Below, piece by piece: positions 37,874 through 38,245 of a DNA stretch of 38,245 nt; position 1 is the first letter of the stretch; each line of letters begins with the position of its first letter. The notes under the pieces were generated by a model, which saw only the letters and a list, made by a program, of their open reading frames with translations, had not been told where the DNA came from and searched no databases. The translations under genes were made by a program, and so were the position numbers. The stretch is taken from the NCBI GenBank assembly GCA_021325095.1, contig JAJPHV010000104.1, forward strand, positions 1 through 38,245, read 5' to 3'. The stretch is from Chloroflexota bacterium. GTDB taxonomy: Bacteria; Chloroflexota; Anaerolineae; Aggregatilineales; UBA2796.

Positions 37874-38245
37874 TTACTCCTTCAGCTTGAGTTCCATCTC
37901 GACGGACGCAGCGTGCCGACGGATAAACTTCTCGCGCACTTCGTCCGGGAGTTCGTGCCAGGGGACAACCTCGGCAGCTTCCAACTCGATAATTTTCCCG
38001 CCGTCGCTGCGCAGCTCGGCCCGCACCACTTTCTCGTGTTCGCGCCCGCCGCGCAGCTCGCGGAACAGGATACGCGCCCGCACCAACCGCGCCTGCACCA
38101 TCGTCAGCGCCCGCTGGACGAGCACCACCGAGCGATCTGCCGCCGCCAGGATGAGTAAGAAGGCATCGCGCAGTTCCTTGCCAAACAGTTCATCCAGCCA
38201 GTTCGCCAGGTGCTGGTTGGCCCAGGTGACGATCTGTTGCCAGAA
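37874..38245 (-). CDS. Hypothetical protein, module paralogue 3, cut by window edge
   Basis: The frame is open to the window edge and begins there with FWQQIVTWANQHLANWLDEL, so the N-terminus is missing. The visible 123 residues include ALTMVQARLVRARILFREL, similar to a stretch in the 36953-37318 protein, and WHELPDEVREKFIRR near the end, similar to the 37354-37869 protein. A GTG at 38128 could be called as start, but coding continues beyond it. It is the first visible gene of the minus-strand run ending with the AAA ATPase. Confidence 0.7.
   Translation of the reverse strand, partial: FWQQIVTWANQHLANWLDELFGKELRDAFLLILAAADRSVVLVQRALTMVQARLVRARILFRELRGGREHEKVVRAELRSDGGKIIELEAAEVVPWHELPDEVREKFIRRHAASVEMELKLKE

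Overview
The window is about 38 kb of dense, GC-rich bacterial DNA that reads as a heterotroph's sugar, polyol and sugar-acid catabolism region. The mix of genes (stand-alone GH65 phosphorylase plus beta-phosphoglucomutase, binding-protein sugar ABC systems, a MurA with Asp in the Cys position, a duplicated-permease anion-type ABC system) and the many GC-rich intergenic palindromes suggest a Chloroflexota (Anaerolineae-like) genome. That assignment is inference from gene content; no rRNA or tRNA is present to confirm it.

Left part, minus strand (about 7190 down to 1): an SDR dehydrogenase, a MetE-like zinc methyltransferase-fold protein, an unrecognised cysteine-containing protein with an internal duplication, a complete sugar ABC importer minus its ATPase (binding protein and two permeases), a 4-oxalocrotonate-tautomerase homologue, a DUF2277 protein, and the N-terminal piece of an asparaginase-type Ntn hydrolase whose similarity stops abruptly near position 111. 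A divergent control region (7190-7361) with consensus promoter hexamers on the minus strand and a perfect palindrome over the -10 separates this run from a plus-strand L-fuconolactonase-like amidohydrolase (7362-8204).

Middle part: a second minus-strand run starts at a near-perfect sigma70 promoter followed by three 10-bp direct repeats (17136-17194) and holds a DeoR-family repressor, lipoyl E2 and fused E1 subunits of a 2-oxo acid dehydrogenase, a PHP-domain protein, a sorbose-phosphate-reductase-like MDR enzyme with a duplicated C-terminal half, and a sorbitol-6-phosphate-dehydrogenase-like SDR. A mannitol-dehydrogenase-family enzyme diverges from the repressor. Together these look like a polyol or ketose-phosphate catabolic unit that contains its own E1-E2 enzyme. 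A small orphan protein and typA (ribosome-associated GTPase) follow.

Right part, plus strand: GH65 disaccharide phosphorylase, beta-phosphoglucomutase, SAM hydrolase and murA in a tight series (21197-26364); a promoter-leader-terminator unit that looks like a structured non-coding RNA or riboswitch (26452-26677) in front of a duplicated-permease ABC transporter and its ATPase; a 706-bp gene-poor, hairpin-rich stretch (29869-30574); a second sugar ABC importer with a strong hairpin between binding protein and permeases; then an NAD-dependent epimerase/dehydrogenase overlapping a mannonate dehydratase, pointing to hexuronate-type catabolism. The last 2.2 kb (minus strand) is a compact operon of one AAA ATPase and three small proteins that appear to be paralogues of one another, cut by the window edge; this is the best candidate for an undescribed system.

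Two families of intergenic palindromic repeats recur across the window, and several of them sit inside operons.
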